64,000 nt of DNA from Batillaria attramentaria (lineage: Eukaryota; Mollusca; Gastropoda; Batillariidae): positions 545,001 through 609,000 of the forward strand of contig JACVVK020000199.1 in assembly GCA_018292915.2 (NCBI GenBank), in the 5' to 3' direction. Shown here piece by piece: positions 34,501 to 45,832 of this stretch; position 1 is the first letter of the stretch, and each line of letters begins with the position of its first letter. Both the position numbers and the translations under genes were made by a program. The notes below the pieces were generated by a model. It saw nothing but the letters and a program-made list of their open reading frames with translations. It made no database searches and was not told the origin of the DNA.

Positions 34501-37500
34501 GAACTGAACCAGCCTAAAAGGGGTTAGAATCTACTGCAGAGGTGGACTATATAAGAAGACCAAACCCTGTAACGTGTAACATGTTTAGGTAAGCAAATAA
34601 ATAAATAAATAAATGATCAGAATCAAACCATGACCAAAAGAACTTGCCTCATATCATGCCCACAAAAGAGATGCAGTAAGCTATTCTTTTTTTTTTTTTT
34701 TTTTTTTTTCTTTTCTTTTGCTAACATCATCAACATTAGGTGTTGTTATCTAGTATTTTTCTGTCTCACTTTCAAGTTAAAGCCGTGTCCCACTGACTCA
34801 AGAACAAAACTTTGTGAAATCACTAGCTTGGTTTCCGTGTTAAAGAAACAACATGTGGTCAACTTGATAGGGAAACACAGCAGTACCGTATTTTTCTTCT
34901 CAGAAGCAGTTAAACACTTTAAACATTCTGAAAAACATCCAAGCTGCAAGTTTAAAAAAAAAAAGGTATTTACTGGAACTACATCAACGGTAAACAGCAT
35001 TATTATAATTATTATCATCATCTTTTTTTTTTTTTTTTTGGAGGGGGGGGGGGGAGGGGGAGAGGAGGGGGAGGGTGGCCGTGATATGAGGCAAAGCAAG
35101 CTCATGCTATAAAAACTAAATACATGTATATAATATATATGTATGGCTATGTCAAAAAGAAAAAATCTGCCATAATGAAAAATGAAAACATTCATAAACA
35201 AGGTAAATCATGAAATGAAATGACCATGCAGGCTATATAAAAGAGACAGGAACTGTTTAGCATGTTCAACGGAAATGATCATGCAGGTATATAAAACTGA
35301 TAGAAAACTACATGATTTTTTTTTTTAAACATACAAAAATGAAGGTATGATACATGATAAAGCACATGCAGAGCTATGATTATGTACACTATCTGGCTAT
35401 GAACCTGATAAATATTATGAGAATCTGAGTAGTAGAGAGTCGAGTAGTAGAGGCTGGAGAATATTTGTCTAATCTGAACTGCTGTATTTAGACACTCTAA
35501 TTGTCAGTAAGTGTGCCATAACAGCCGGGTGCCTTGTATTGATTGATTGTTTTTGTGAGAAATTGGTTATCATTTTTTTCCTCTGTAAGCAGATTTTTGC
35601 CCACTTTTTTTTTTTCAAGTAAGCAAATCAGTTCTTCACCACGAATCATTTTCCTCAATAATTTTCTGTAAGTTCAAAATACTACGACGATTTCTGACAA
35701 CACCCTAAAGAATTACACTCAAAGGCTTTTTTTCTGAACTGAGCCATATGAAATACGAGGCAGAGTAAAGTCACATCTTTGGAACGTGGTGATGTAATTT
35801 GGCACGTGGTGATGTAATTTGGCACGTGGTGATGTAATTTGGAACGTGGTGATGTAATTTGGCACGTGGTCATCCCTTGTCATTGTTGTACTTAGGTCAA
35901 TGGTGTCACTAACTTTGTTCTAATATTCAGTGGGTCTGGTTCCTCTCAAAGAAGCGGAGACCATCTCTACTGTCATTGGTTGCTCTCAACGCCAGTCTGC
36001 CACGCGGCTTGTTGTAAAATGAGAACACACGATCGGAAACTTTGCTTCGGACAGGAAAACAGCTACAATCATTCACTTTATGATTGTTATCCAGAGTAAA
36101 ATCGTCTTGCAGCTGTAAATGTCATTTATTTTGATTGCTGCATTTAGTCAGCTTTGCGTTAGGGTATTCACAGAAGCGTAGAGGTTAGCGCAAAGGAACA
36201 GACAAGCTGAAGTGTCTGCCCCTCCCCAAAATGATTAAACGTATTATATTAATGCAACACACACAGCACAGTCATGTGTTTTGGGTAAGCAAAGAAATGA
36301 AAGACTCGCTAAGAGACTGGGTAAAGGTTTAAGGGATAAGATAACCCATCCGGCAAACAAAAATTAATATCGACTGAAAGGAAAATGGATTTACAGAAAT
36401 GAGCAACCCAGCTTAACCTAAATGAAAAGAAAATGAAATTTTTTGGTGTGTGTGCAAACTGAAAATCTGACCATCTCCCCTACAGTTAATATCAGTGATC
36501 TGCTCTGTTTAGCTTGATTCCAGTTATTTGCAATGCAAATAATCACTTAATACAGAACATACAAAGCCATGCCTTAATATAAAGACATACACAAGCCAAT
36601 AGGCCATAATTTATATAAGAGTATGTTAAAATGTATTTAAAGTAGCAGAGCACTAAACAAGCTGCCTAGATAAACAGCATTATTGGTAACAAGCAAATAC
36701 TGCAAAAAAGGTAAATTTCAAATGTGAATGATTAAAAAAACCACAAAAAACAAAAACAAGAAATTATGAACAGCTTCATTTTTTATACTTGCTCGGAAAA
36801 ACAGGCAAACATTCTGTTCAGGGAAAACAACAGTATTCTTGTATGTTTGGTCTCTCCAAAAAAAAAAAAAAAAAAAAAAGCATCAAAAGAGCAGGCACTT
36901 TGTCTGTGATGGTGAGGTTAAATGGTATTGTCTACTGTCTGCTGTTTTGGGAAACATGAACAGGTTTTCTTAGCCAAAATAGAACAAAACGTGGCAGGCT
37001 TCTCCATGGCGCATACTATTATATCCGTTTCTTTTTGAAACGTTCAAGGCGCTGCAGGGCTGCAGAATGAAGCAGTGAAAGCCAGCTGCTAGTAAGCAAT
37101 CGTTAAATGCATCTAATCATCTGTGGACAAAAAACATTTCTGGCACATACACACATGTATACAAATGGTGTCTATCTTGCCGGCAAGTTTTGATCCTGTT
37201 TCTTGCTTTGGTATGATCAAACTTCAGTTCCCAAAACAGCAGACAAAATTCATTTCCCATAAATGTCTGGTCATTAGTGTAAAGACCAGTTAATGTGCAC
37301 AGCAAGATCACACTATATTTGGTGCAGATTATGATTATTTAGTAGACTGTGGGTTTTTTTCACAGCCAAAGGAAAGTGTTATAAAAAAAAAGAGAAGGTA
37401 CTTGGAGACGATACTTCACATCTTTGGGGGGTACGACATTTTCCTGAGATAGAAGGTATTCATCAGCATGGCAGGAAAACAGTGTACGTGTAATGTACCT

Positions 37501-40110
37501 CCGTAAGAACAACGTGATGTGATGAATTGATCTCAAACACAATTTTCACTCAAGAACATTATGTTAGAAAAAAGTCAGAAACAATCATACACATACAGTA
37601 AAAACTAACTCTTGGCAGAAAACAAATGGAACAGTCTTCATGTACGTTGATTAAGACAGAGATTGTGCTCGTTTCGAAGTTCACCCCCCCCCCTTTCAAC
37701 TGTATAACACTCACAGTCTTTACCTGGTCTTTTCAATGTATTTTATCATACCAAAACCTGGTTCCACCTGTAACCCCTTACACTGTTTTGAAGTCCATGT
37801 GCATGACACCCCCCCCCCCCCTCCACATTTTCCATCCCTGCACATTAATACAATATCCCTGGTGCTGCTCTTACGCGATCTCAGCAGACCAACATGCGCA
37901 CAAAATTACATTCTGGACCTAAATCTGTAAATCCTGAACAATTTCAGCATTTTGCTGTTGTAACAAAGATTTCCTAGTCCCCACACTATGCGAAAACCAC
38001 CACCACTTAAACACACACACACGCACTCCGAGTCCTACAGGATGCAAGCAAACGCACATCCACACAGTTCTCCCTGACAACTCACCCGCTTGCCTCCCCT
38101 TGCGCCACGACGCGGGGCCTGCTGCTCGATGAGGTCGGCTGCGGAGGCTGGGGTGAGGCAGGTCGCATCGAGCGACATACTTCGTACGTGTCTTCAGGAA
38201 GTGGCGGGAGGTTGTGCTGTGCTCGGACTCCGTTCTTCTTCTCCTGGAGCTCGCGAAGTCCGCCCAACGATGTCTGTGTGAGTGGAACTTTTTTTTATTT
38301 TTATTATTATTTTTTAAATTTTTTTAAATATGGAGTTACACAAAATTCCATGCAACTAACCAAGGTTTTGAAAGAAAACACCAGGGCCCGCATGTAAAAG
38401 TCGGGGTTAGAGACTAGCTCTAGCTCTAGGGTTAAATTTTCTGTTGTTTGTTGTTTTATGTTTTAAATCAGGAAGCGAGTCCATTCCAGCAAGGTGCCTG
38501 TGCCCTTACAGAAGGATTTGTTGTCTGTCTTTCTTTGCTTCCTTTATATTTATTTTATTTTGGAGTTTCCTTCGTCCAAGTCTGGGTTAGGCTCTTAGCC
38601 GTGGGTTAAATTAACCTCGAGTTTTACATACGGGCCCTGGACACATTTTAACCAGCAGTTTAATCTCGGTACACAGCAGGTGGCTACTGCACACAGCAAC
38701 GTTGTCTCACTGTCAGTCACACGCAGAACTAATCAGAGACACATGTCACTTGTTCAGATGGGACAAGAAAGTAAAATAATGAATAGCTTTGTACCACTGT
38801 CTATTAGGCTGATGAATAAGCAGATGTAAGACTCTGTGTGTGTGTGTGTGTGTGTGTATACATGTGTGTGTGTGTGGTGTGTGTGTGTGGGAGGGGGGGG
38901 GGGGTGGGCTTGCAGGCTTGTGTGGAAGCCTTGTTGGTGCTGATGGTGATATTTTATAATGGTGACTAATTAGACATAAGTTGTTTATTGTCAGGGTCGG
39001 TTGGCTTTGACTGAGATGGAGTTCTGTGCACCTCTGCTGTTGTGCTGCTGCTGCTGTGATGTGAAGTGATGTGGGGTGTATGAGCGAGTGTCTGGCATGT
39101 TTATGTTTTATGAGACCACAAAGCAATGTTCCACTTTTGGAAATTTAATAAATTTCTTATCTTCTTATGTCTGATTTGATTTCACTGGAATGCAGCCCCG
39201 CCATACACCATAACTGTCCTATCCCTGAACCCAACAGAAGGTGCCTACTCACCAGCAACACTTTCCACACAGCAGCAACACTTTCTTCATGGGGAAATGT
39301 GGCGCGCTGCCGCTACAGAACCTGGTCACCATGGTGAACAGGACGATTGCCAGGGGATCCTCGCCCAGCACTGGTTGACCTGAAGTCAGCAGAGAAAGTT
39401 GTGAGCTCATCAGAAAACGCATGTATTGCTGAATGACATGAAAGCAGACCTCAGGAGCAGGGACAGAATCTGTGTAATCTGTCCCTTTTGTAACAGCTTT
39501 ACATTACTTTTATATTTTGCTGCAGGTGACTTGTAGAACTTCCTGATGAAGGCAACATGCTTGTCGTAATATTAACAGGGCGTCATGTTTTCTGTGTGTG
39601 TGTGTGATAATCTAAACTTAACATTATCTATCTTAAAAACAACAACAAACAACAACAACAAAACAACAACATAAACAAACAAACAACTGCTATGCAAGTT
39701 CTTAGACAAATTGCTGGATGAAACCAATGCAAGCTGCGATGCTACAAGCTGTGTAGAAGGTAAAACGCCAGAAAACTGGTTGTCTCTGTGAGGACGGTCA
39801 GAAAGTTAAACGTAAGGTCCTAACGGTATACACTGACCCATTTCCTGCTGAAAAGCCTCCCTGACTTGAGCATCTTCCTCTGTTCTCCTCCTCACGTGGC
39901 GTTCTCAGCGTCTCAACTACCGTGTAAAGCACATTAATGATGCACCTGCAAATGATACAAAATACAAAAAAAAATGTTACTATTAGGCCGTACAAGAGAC
40001 AGAAATGAGCAGCTGTTACGTGGTAGCACAGCAGATTCAGAAGCCAAGGAGAAGATGGAAATGAAATCCATGTAAACATTCAACATCATTTTCTCTCGAT
40101 GCTTCTGGTT

Positions 40111-40208
<98 letters not shown>

Positions 40209-43200
40209 ATGTTGTAAAAACAACTTCCGCCATTAAAAAGTCAGGAGATCAGCGCTGTTGTTAGAATTTCACCATTTGAAAAACAAACGAAAAGAAAACT
40301 TTTGCAAGCGGAATTTCTTTCTCCAGCGAAAAGTTGCGGAACCGCAGAGACTTTTAACCCTGTTAACAGCAACTATTTCTGTGATCACCTCAGTTCCCTG
40401 CTGTCAGCGACCGACACAGCTGGCTTCCTCAATTGATGTGGCTGCTGTAGTGTTTCTGAACAAGGAAAAAAAAAAAAAAAAAACCCAACAAAAAAAATGT
40501 CAGTTCAAAGCAAACATTTAACTACATTGTTCCATGTACAAACAATGATGTGATGTTCAGAAGGTGCACCTCTAATCTTACCAGCCACACTCTACATAAT
40601 TATGTAACACGAAAAGCATATTCATTATGCACATGCCAGTATTTGATAAAAATTATTACAAACCATGAACAACAACAAATCATCCCCCCCCCCCCCCCCC
40701 CCAAAAAAAAAAAAAAAAAAAAAAAACACCAAAAAACAAAAAAACAAAAAACCCAACAAACAAAAAAGAAAAAACATCCCCAACCCCCCCAAAAACAACA
40801 AAACAGAACAAAACAAAACACCGACCCCAGATTAACACCCCCCCCCCCCCCACCCCCCCCCCCCCCCCACAATTCCTATGACAGGAAAACAATCAAGTCT
40901 GCTCACTCAAGCTCCATTCCGAGCAGCTCTACAAACGAGTTGAAGATGCCGAGCTCGTAGACAAGGCGAGCGTTCTTCTGCACCTGCTCCAGGTGTTCCT
41001 CTCAGAGTCCACTTCACCGAACACACCTGTCAAAACATAGGTATGAAGAATTGAATTTTTTTTTAAAAAGGAAAAAAAAAAAAAAAAAGGAAAAGAGCTT
41101 AGAAGGGCCAACGTAGGGTTTTGGGTTGTGGATTTATTTTTGCACAATTTCACATCTAGGTAACACAGGAGCCTAACGACCAGCCCAGTAACTGTCAGTA
41201 CATGTGTATCAGTATACCAGGCATGCCTACCAAGCAATTAACATTTCGGCACCAAAACTTGAACAGCCTGAACACAGCACAACTTTCAGGTACACAAAAG
41301 AATATATATCAACCAAGCTTCAGAAACAAATATACTGTGTTGGCTCACCTTCATAAAATGACACCGTTTGCAAATGTATCCCCTAAAAGTTAGTCAGATC
41401 ACTTGGTCTTGTCTAACAAAGATGAAAAAGAGACCAATTTGGTGATCAGTATCATCCATGTGCAATGGCAGCCATCTTGTCAAAAAGACCTGGTGTGGAT
41501 TTTTGTCCCTTTTGTGCTCCGCCATGCAGTTATGCCGCCTTGCGCATCACACCCAAGAGCTGCTAACAAGGTTGGTTACTGTGCTGGAAATTCAAGTGTG
41601 TGTTTACTTTTTTCTGGGACGCGCGACAGATATCTGTATTTCCGGAATGGTCTGTTCGTTTTATGCGTTTCCAGGACAAATATGTCTACTCCGCAGCCAT
41701 AGGCATGCCTGGTATATTTCTGTCCAAGGCAGAAACACGGCAATTTCAAAATCTATCCAATGGTGCATGCTGGCAAAATCAGATTCTCGTGTAGTGACCC
41801 GAGCTGAAAGTATGCAAGCAGCAGGAAAGGAAACGGAGGAGCCCCCCATGTGTGGTAGTGAAGAGTCTTAAGTAAATCATCAATGGTGTTACCTTGCACC
41901 AAGTAGAGAATTGCTTGCATGGCCAGCATCCTGCGTTCCCTTTTGCCACCTCCAGCATGTTCTGCAGGGTTGATCAGAACCGTGACTGCTCGGCTGGCGT
42001 CGCTGTGGTCCATCGCGGTAGACTGACAATATCAAACAGTACTTATCAGTTGTAATGATGAAGTTTAAATAACAGTGAAAAAAAGGTCTCATTCAAACCT
42101 GTAAGACTGTTACTGAGTTAATTAGTTTGAGAGGACTCACGACCCTTTTGCAGCTTTCATCTTCGAAGACAGATTATTTCAAGCACACACTGACACAGGC
42201 ATGGCCACAAACGCAACTGTTCCTCCCTACAGGCTAATATAAAACCTAGTAATGGCACCTTTAACCACAACGAAATCACATGAGTGTTTAAAGGGAGCAG
42301 GAATTTTGGGGAAATTTTGCATGCTTCATGTGATCCAGTATGCGGTAGGCACCATAAGTAACCGACAGCAAGGGCCCCATATCAAATTATGGCTTAACTG
42401 GCAAACGGTCCTAAATGCCCACAGCCTTTAAACATGCAGCACACACATTCACACAAAACTGTTGCAGAATAACAGTGACAGACAGGAACATACCATGTGC
42501 CTTGGACAGTTCCTCGTAACTGCATTGCGTCTGTACGAACTCACATTCCTCTGTGTAGCTGTACAGTTCTGGAACAAAGTGCACAGTATATATGCGTTAC
42601 TTTCACTATCTTTGCTATTATACCTTGCATACATGTAATAATAATAAGATGGGTACTTAAGGGACGTCCTCCCTCTCGCGGGAGCTCAGGGCGCCTTAAA
42701 ATGAACACACACTCAGTCACCCAGAAACGCACACAACATGCCTCAACATATATACATTTAACTACAAACACATAATGTGCAGCATCATACATGGGTTGCT
42801 GCTCTGGGTTTCCATTACAGTTTCCTTTTGCTAAATCGCTCTCCCAGGAACGTCTTTAATTAAACAAATGTTTGGACCAACAGATCTCGGTTTTTTGGGC
42901 CCCCCCCCCCCCCCATGAAGGTGTCTTATTACCTGCTATCTCCACACAGTATCTGTCAGAGTCATCATAAATGAAGTCGATGTCAAGGCTTTCATTCATC
43001 TTCTGAAAACAAAATAACAGCGTGTACTGTAATGCATACAGGACCATTACACATACAATATGTATACATGTAAACAAAGGGCTTAAGGCTAAGCGGAATG
43101 CAGATCAGCATTGACAGATTTCAGCCTGTCTGGAACAAAATAAAAGATCATCACTCGATACACCGAATGAAATTTCAAATTCCAAACGGTTATATATACA

Positions 43201-43373
43201 TGTATATATACGGTTCCAGCCCCTTGGCCTTGTAAGACACAGGGACACAGTCTCACAGAACTGAGTGGAAGAGCATACGTGAGCGTATTTCTTCGGCCAG
43301 AGACTAAGAATCAGTTACACGTCCTATCTAATTTGTGGCTTACCTTTTGCTCTCCGATGAGGAATTCATGCAT
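25429..43373 (-). CDS. STRIP1: Striatin-interacting protein (STRIP/FAM40 family), 19 exons, frame-disrupted
   Basis: STRIP proteins are scaffolds of STRIPAK, the complex joining striatin/PP2A to GCK-type kinases (Hippo, cytoskeletal and trafficking control; cytoplasm). Exons in minus order: 43373-43344, 43002-42933, 42568-42494, 42022-41893, 41026-40907, 39945-39838, 39379-39253, 38273-38086, 32490-32311, 31155-31026, 30439-30368, 29925-29850, 29611-29514, 28968-28842, 27924-27824, 27669-27603, 27152-27049, 26232-26025 and 25682-25429. All introns are GT-AG. Diagnostic peptides include [56 protein letters not shown] and [20 protein letters not shown], spanning the N1221 and DUF3402 regions. 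Allowing for the breaks the length is about 753 residues (vertebrate STRIP1 is about 837). About 13 single-base frame breaks fall in eight exons, so no intact protein can be read. The symbol marks the family; vertebrate STRIP1 and STRIP2 are paralogues and invertebrates generally have one gene. Confidence 0.88.
28053..28738. mobile_element. TTAA-flanked piggyBac-like element, internally deleted
   Basis: TTAA at 28053-28056 and 28735-28738 bounds 678 bp with inverted ends CTCTTTCACCGCCA and CTCTTTTGCTGCCA. A plus-strand frame (28313-28510) has an acidic stretch ([16 protein letters not shown]) like the acidic N-termini of piggyBac transposases. No catalytic core remains. It lies in STRIP intron 14. 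Confidence 0.6.
28842..32490 (-). CDS. STRIP1: STRIP exons 9-14 (central region)
   Basis: Exon 9 (32490-32311) encodes an acidic linker, then [11 protein letters not shown]. Its acceptor is the second AG of TAGAG, since only that one keeps phase. Exon 10 (31155-31026) has [12 protein letters not shown] and [15 protein letters not shown]. Exon 11 (30439-30368) has [20 protein letters not shown]. Exon 12 (29925-29850) has [13 protein letters not shown] and carries one surplus G exactly at its donor (ATGGGTAAG, 29849-29851). Exon 13 (29611-29514) reads [20 protein letters not shown]. Exon 14 (28968-28842) reads [20 protein letters not shown]. Apart from the exon 12 boundary this block is uninterrupted and is the best preserved part of the gene. 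Confidence 0.88.
29396..29486. repeat. (GT)n(GA)n microsatellite beside STRIP exon 13
   Basis: About 75 bp of GT, then a GA run, ending 28 bp from the exon 13 donor side. Confidence 0.9.
29791..29833. repeat. (CA)n microsatellite beside STRIP exon 12
   Basis: About 43 bp of CA, 17 bp from the exon 12 donor side at 29850. Confidence 0.9.
30573..30690. repeat. Poly-C runs and A/C tract, STRIP intron 10
   Basis: Three C runs separated by tgaa and gaa, followed by an A/C-only stretch. Confidence 0.85.
31233..31378. repeat. Dispersed repeat, copy 1 (pair with 42650-42790)
   Basis: Shared blocks: ctcagggcgcctta, aacacacactca, acacacaacatgcct and acataatgtgcagca, in order. It lies between STRIP exons 9 and 10. 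Confidence 0.75.
31391..31552. repeat. (CA)n, poly-G and (GA)n microsatellites
   Basis: CA at 31391-31430, a G run at 31471-31485 and GA at 31496-31552. Confidence 0.9.
31896..31981. repeat. Small inverted-repeat element
   Basis: The left end catgtcgtcattttaggcgg mirrors the right end ccttttcctaaaatgacgta. The interior gatttcaagatgaa recurs at 55350-55370 and inverted at 61395-61415. Confidence 0.6.
33269..33356. repeat. Perfect 43-bp-arm palindrome, TTAA-type MITE
   Basis: The arms 33269-33311 and 33314-33356 are exact reverse complements around a 2-bp centre. The right flank is TTAA in register with the piggyBac-like elements (ends AACTCTTTGACG); the left flank reads TGAA. Confidence 0.9.
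35781..35870. repeat. 20-bp tandem repeat
   Basis: About 4.5 copies of ggcacgtggtgatgtaattt alternating with a ggaacgtgg variant. Confidence 0.9.
38086..39945 (-). CDS. STRIP1: STRIP exons 6-8
   Basis: Exon 6 (39945-39838) reads [13 protein letters not shown], then shifts frame by +1 near 39876-39882 (probably an extra base in a short G run). Exon 7 (39379-39253) encodes [20 protein letters not shown] and MKKVLLL, then loses one base near 39266-39272 just before the conserved WK. Exon 8 (38273-38086) is clean: [13 protein letters not shown], the signature [11 protein letters not shown] and a Pro/Ser-rich linker ending in phase 2. Confidence 0.85.
38381..38640. mobile_element. MITE, GGGCCCG family, copy 2
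   Basis: 260 bp with terminal inverted repeats ccagggcccgcatgtaaaag and ccagggcccgtatgtaaaac, in the STRIP intron between exons 7 and 8. A possible ACA target duplication flanks it. Confidence 0.8.
40113..40208. repeat. 96-bp poly-C tract, STRIP intron 5
   Basis: Only C apart from one A at 40171. It is about 170 bp from STRIP exon 6. Confidence 0.95.
40682..40869. repeat. C/A homopolymer and A+C tract beside STRIP exon 5
   Basis: C18, A22, then an A/C-rich stretch and two more C runs, ending about 40 bp from the exon 5 donor. Confidence 0.9.
40907..43373 (-). CDS. STRIP1: STRIP exons 1-5 (N-terminus, N1221 region)
   Basis: Exon 1 begins at ATG 43371-43373 ([10 protein letters not shown]) and splices at gtaagc. 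Exon 2 reads [18 protein letters not shown], and exon 3 has [20 protein letters not shown], the family's N-terminal signature. Exon 4 (42022-41893) carries QAILYLVQG but contains three single-base breaks near 42014-42017, 41967-41971 and 41938-41945. Exon 5 (41026-40907) carries [16 protein letters not shown], with one break near 41000-41004 (one base short, or two extra). The first three exons are clean. Exon phases match across every junction apart from the net shifts these breaks cause. Confidence 0.82.
42650..42790. repeat. Dispersed repeat, copy 2
   Basis: Homologous in order and spacing to 31233-31378, between STRIP exons 2 and 3. Confidence 0.75.
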
Positions 43374-43418
43374 GCAATGAAGTGAATTTCCAACTGCCGT
43401 TGGTTTGAAAGAACTGAG

Positions 43419-43451
43419 TCAGCAGACAGATTTTTGTTGAGATTCCTCCAT
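43419..43451 (-). other. Upstream ATG/short ORF in frame with the STRIP start
   Basis: An ATG at 43449-43451 opens a 10-codon reading (MEESQQKSVC) closed by TGA, in the same frame as the downstream start at 43373. It is either a regulatory uORF or the original start cut off by a nonsense change; the 15 codons between the TGA and the downstream start are open. Confidence 0.4.
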
Positions 43452-44420
43452 CTTGAAAATTCTAATGTCCGGAGAGTGCGTCTAAGGGGCGTAACTGCGT
43501 AACCGAGGGTTTATTTCTAATAATTTTATGATTTTTATAGATAGTTCGCAGAACTTTGAAAATGGAAAATTAGCGACTACTTGAATTCAGTTCCTGATGG
43601 TTCAGGAATGCATCGTTGCAAAATTAATATAAATGGAGAATTTGCGGGGAACATGAATGGGAAGCAACTGCAGAAATAGTGACAAGACAGGAAGAAAGTC
43701 AGAATTATTCCCCTTGGCTCACCTCGTCTTTTTCGTTTCCGGCGATCACATGTATTTTCAGTGTTAGCAATAAATGGCGTGACCCTATTTTTTCTTCTCC
43801 TTTTGAAGTTTATAAATTGTTTCGTTTTGTTTTAAAGGATTTTTGCAAGGTTTTTTTTTTTTTGGTAAGATGTTTTGTTGTTGTTGTCAGTTGTTTCTGT
43901 AAAGTTTTCTTCTCATTCACGCATGATTTTGACGTGCATCAGTTGTGACTTTTTTCCCAGGCATCTGGCGTGTTTCCTATAAACAGACAACTCAGCATTA
44001 AAACAATCGTTTCTTAATACCCTTCTTATCGTGGTTTAAGCTAACACGAGTGTAAACAGTGCACAACACTCAGGCTCCCATCAAGCAGAATTTAACTCAG
44101 TCCACGCAGAAATAAAGTTAATCGGCATGACTGGGTGAGTTGGTTCCTGTTTCCCCTCCCTATTACAGTGTCGTATATCAGTGAGAATGCAAAGGTTTGA
44201 GCGGGTGCATATTTGGACTAGAAGCAATTACTGACCGTAGGATGGGACATGATTACAGATGCTATTTCCAGGTCCCCGCCTACGGTTCGTCCTCAGACGT
44301 GCAATAACATACAGTATCACGTTCCTGGAAACGTGGCAGCCAATCAGAGGCCGTCTTTCGGATCAGTCGCGGCTGTGGCGGCTAAGCCGAGAAAATGAGA
44401 CAATTATCGTGCGCATGTGA
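43452..44420 (-). promoter_or_regulatory. Probable STRIP promoter region
   Basis: This lies directly upstream of the first recognised STRIP exon. It includes a moderately CpG-rich block (about 44270-44400) with a CCAAT-type element (agccaatcag near 44338). No TATA box was fixed. No transcription start can be read from sequence alone. Confidence 0.3.
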
Positions 44421-44698
44421 TATGCGGCAGAAATAACGAGACCAAGAGCCATTTCAATCTTATTTCTCGTGTGTCCGCGTGTTGGTAATCAGTTCATCTC
44501 GCCAATTCTCGTCCGCTGAGCTTCAAAGGAACGCATGGAGGCAAGCTGGAAAAACAGAGCTCTACCGACTGAGGACGCGGGGTGTAATCAAAATTGGACT
44601 CGAGTGTTTCCAGTGCTACTCTGCTTCAATTGTAGCACCACCAGGACAGAGTGTTTCCAAACAGTATCACTGAGTGTTTCCAGCGGCCGGACTCGGAC

Positions 44699-45377
44699 TT
44701 TGGTCTCAGTACTTACTTACTTACTTAGGCCCTTGGCTCCACGTGGAGCATAGGCCATCGACAACCCTTCGCCATCGCACTCTGTTCTGGGCTAGTCTTG
44801 CCACTCCAGTCCAGTTGGTCCCCTGCTTACATAGCTCTGCCTCAGTGTCCCGCCTCCAGCTGTTGCGAGGCCGGCCTCTCTTCCTTTTCCCCTGCGGGTT
44901 CCATGTCAGGGCTTGGCGTGTGATGCTGGATGCTGGCTTCCTGAGGGTGTGTCCAATCCAGCCCCACTTCCTCCGCAGGATCTGCTTGGCCACTGGTTCC
45001 TGCCCCGCTCGCTCCCACAGCTCTTCATTCCGGATCTTCTCTGGCCATCGGATGTTGAAGATGCGCCTCAGACAGGTGTTGAGAAATGTCTGGATCTTCT
45101 GCTGCATCGTCTTCGTTGTCCTCCATGTTTCGCATCCGTAGAGCAGAACTGACTTCACGTTGGAGTGAAGATGCGAAGTTTGGTTCTTATGCTGACAACT
45201 TTGGATGCCCAGACGTTCTTCAGCATGACCATTGCTGCCCTTGCCTTGCCGATTCTGGCTGTGACGTCTCGGTCTGTGCCTCCCTGTCCATCAACCACAC
45301 TCCCCAGGTAGACAAAAGACTCCACCTCCCTGATGGGCTCTCCACCGACTGTGACTGGTGTGTTGTTTGGTCTCAGT
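44699..45377 (-). mobile_element. 5'-truncated LINE with 12-bp target-site duplication
   Basis: The insert 44711-45365 is flanked by TTTGGTCTCAGT at 44699-44710 and 45366-45377. The minus strand encodes the reverse-transcriptase C-terminal region of a non-LTR element in two overlapping frames: FVYLGSVVDGQGGTDRDVTA, then SVLLYGCETWRTTKTMQQK and GRPRNSWRRDTEAELC. One frameshift near 45150-45165 separates them. The 3' tail is (TAAG)n. The region right of it (45385-45420) resembles a SINE-A tail. Confidence 0.9.
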
Positions 45378-45832
45378 GCCAGTGGTGGAAAAGGACGTTT
45401 AACTCCCAGCACCCACCCCACCCTGGCTTCTACGTACTAATTCAGGCCGCACACACTTACTTCAAAAATATTTTACCCACCAAAACAGACAATGGTTTGC
45501 AGACGCAAGACATGTCGACAAGCTGCGTGCCAAAAACTGATGGAGCCCCGAAAGCGTAATTTTTGATAGTCTACAGATGTGGCGTTCGTGCCAGCCCTAC
45601 ATACTGAAATAGCTAAAAACTGACTGTGCATTCTGTTACTCATGCCCCGCACATGCCCAAGGATATGCTTAAAAGTAGGTCACTCATCAAGTCAAGTGTG
45701 CCATTTATCAACACACCAAACATACCTCTTTTCACCGAAACCCCCTAAATGGCATTAAATGCACTTTTACCAACTGTAAAACAATCAAGAAAAAGAAGGG
45801 AAATTCATTTTAATAATGCCGGCCCTCTTACA

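Larger units (their letters stand above)
32491..38085. other. STRIP intron 8 (5.6 kb), non-coding
   Basis: The largest intron. It contains a GC-richer block (32505-32690) without an identifiable exon, the perfect palindrome at 33269-33356, many A, T and C homopolymers (33785-33805, 34000-34020, 34308-34341, 34685-34709) and a 20-bp tandem repeat at 35781-35870. Confidence 0.6.

Noticed and set aside
39934..40233. Poly-glycine open frame on the minus strand
   Set aside because: Translation of the poly-C tract.
41403..41871. Overlapping plus-strand frames of up to 137 codons in STRIP intron 4
   Set aside because: Several frames are open at once with no domain, and the region is intronic to a gene on the other strand.
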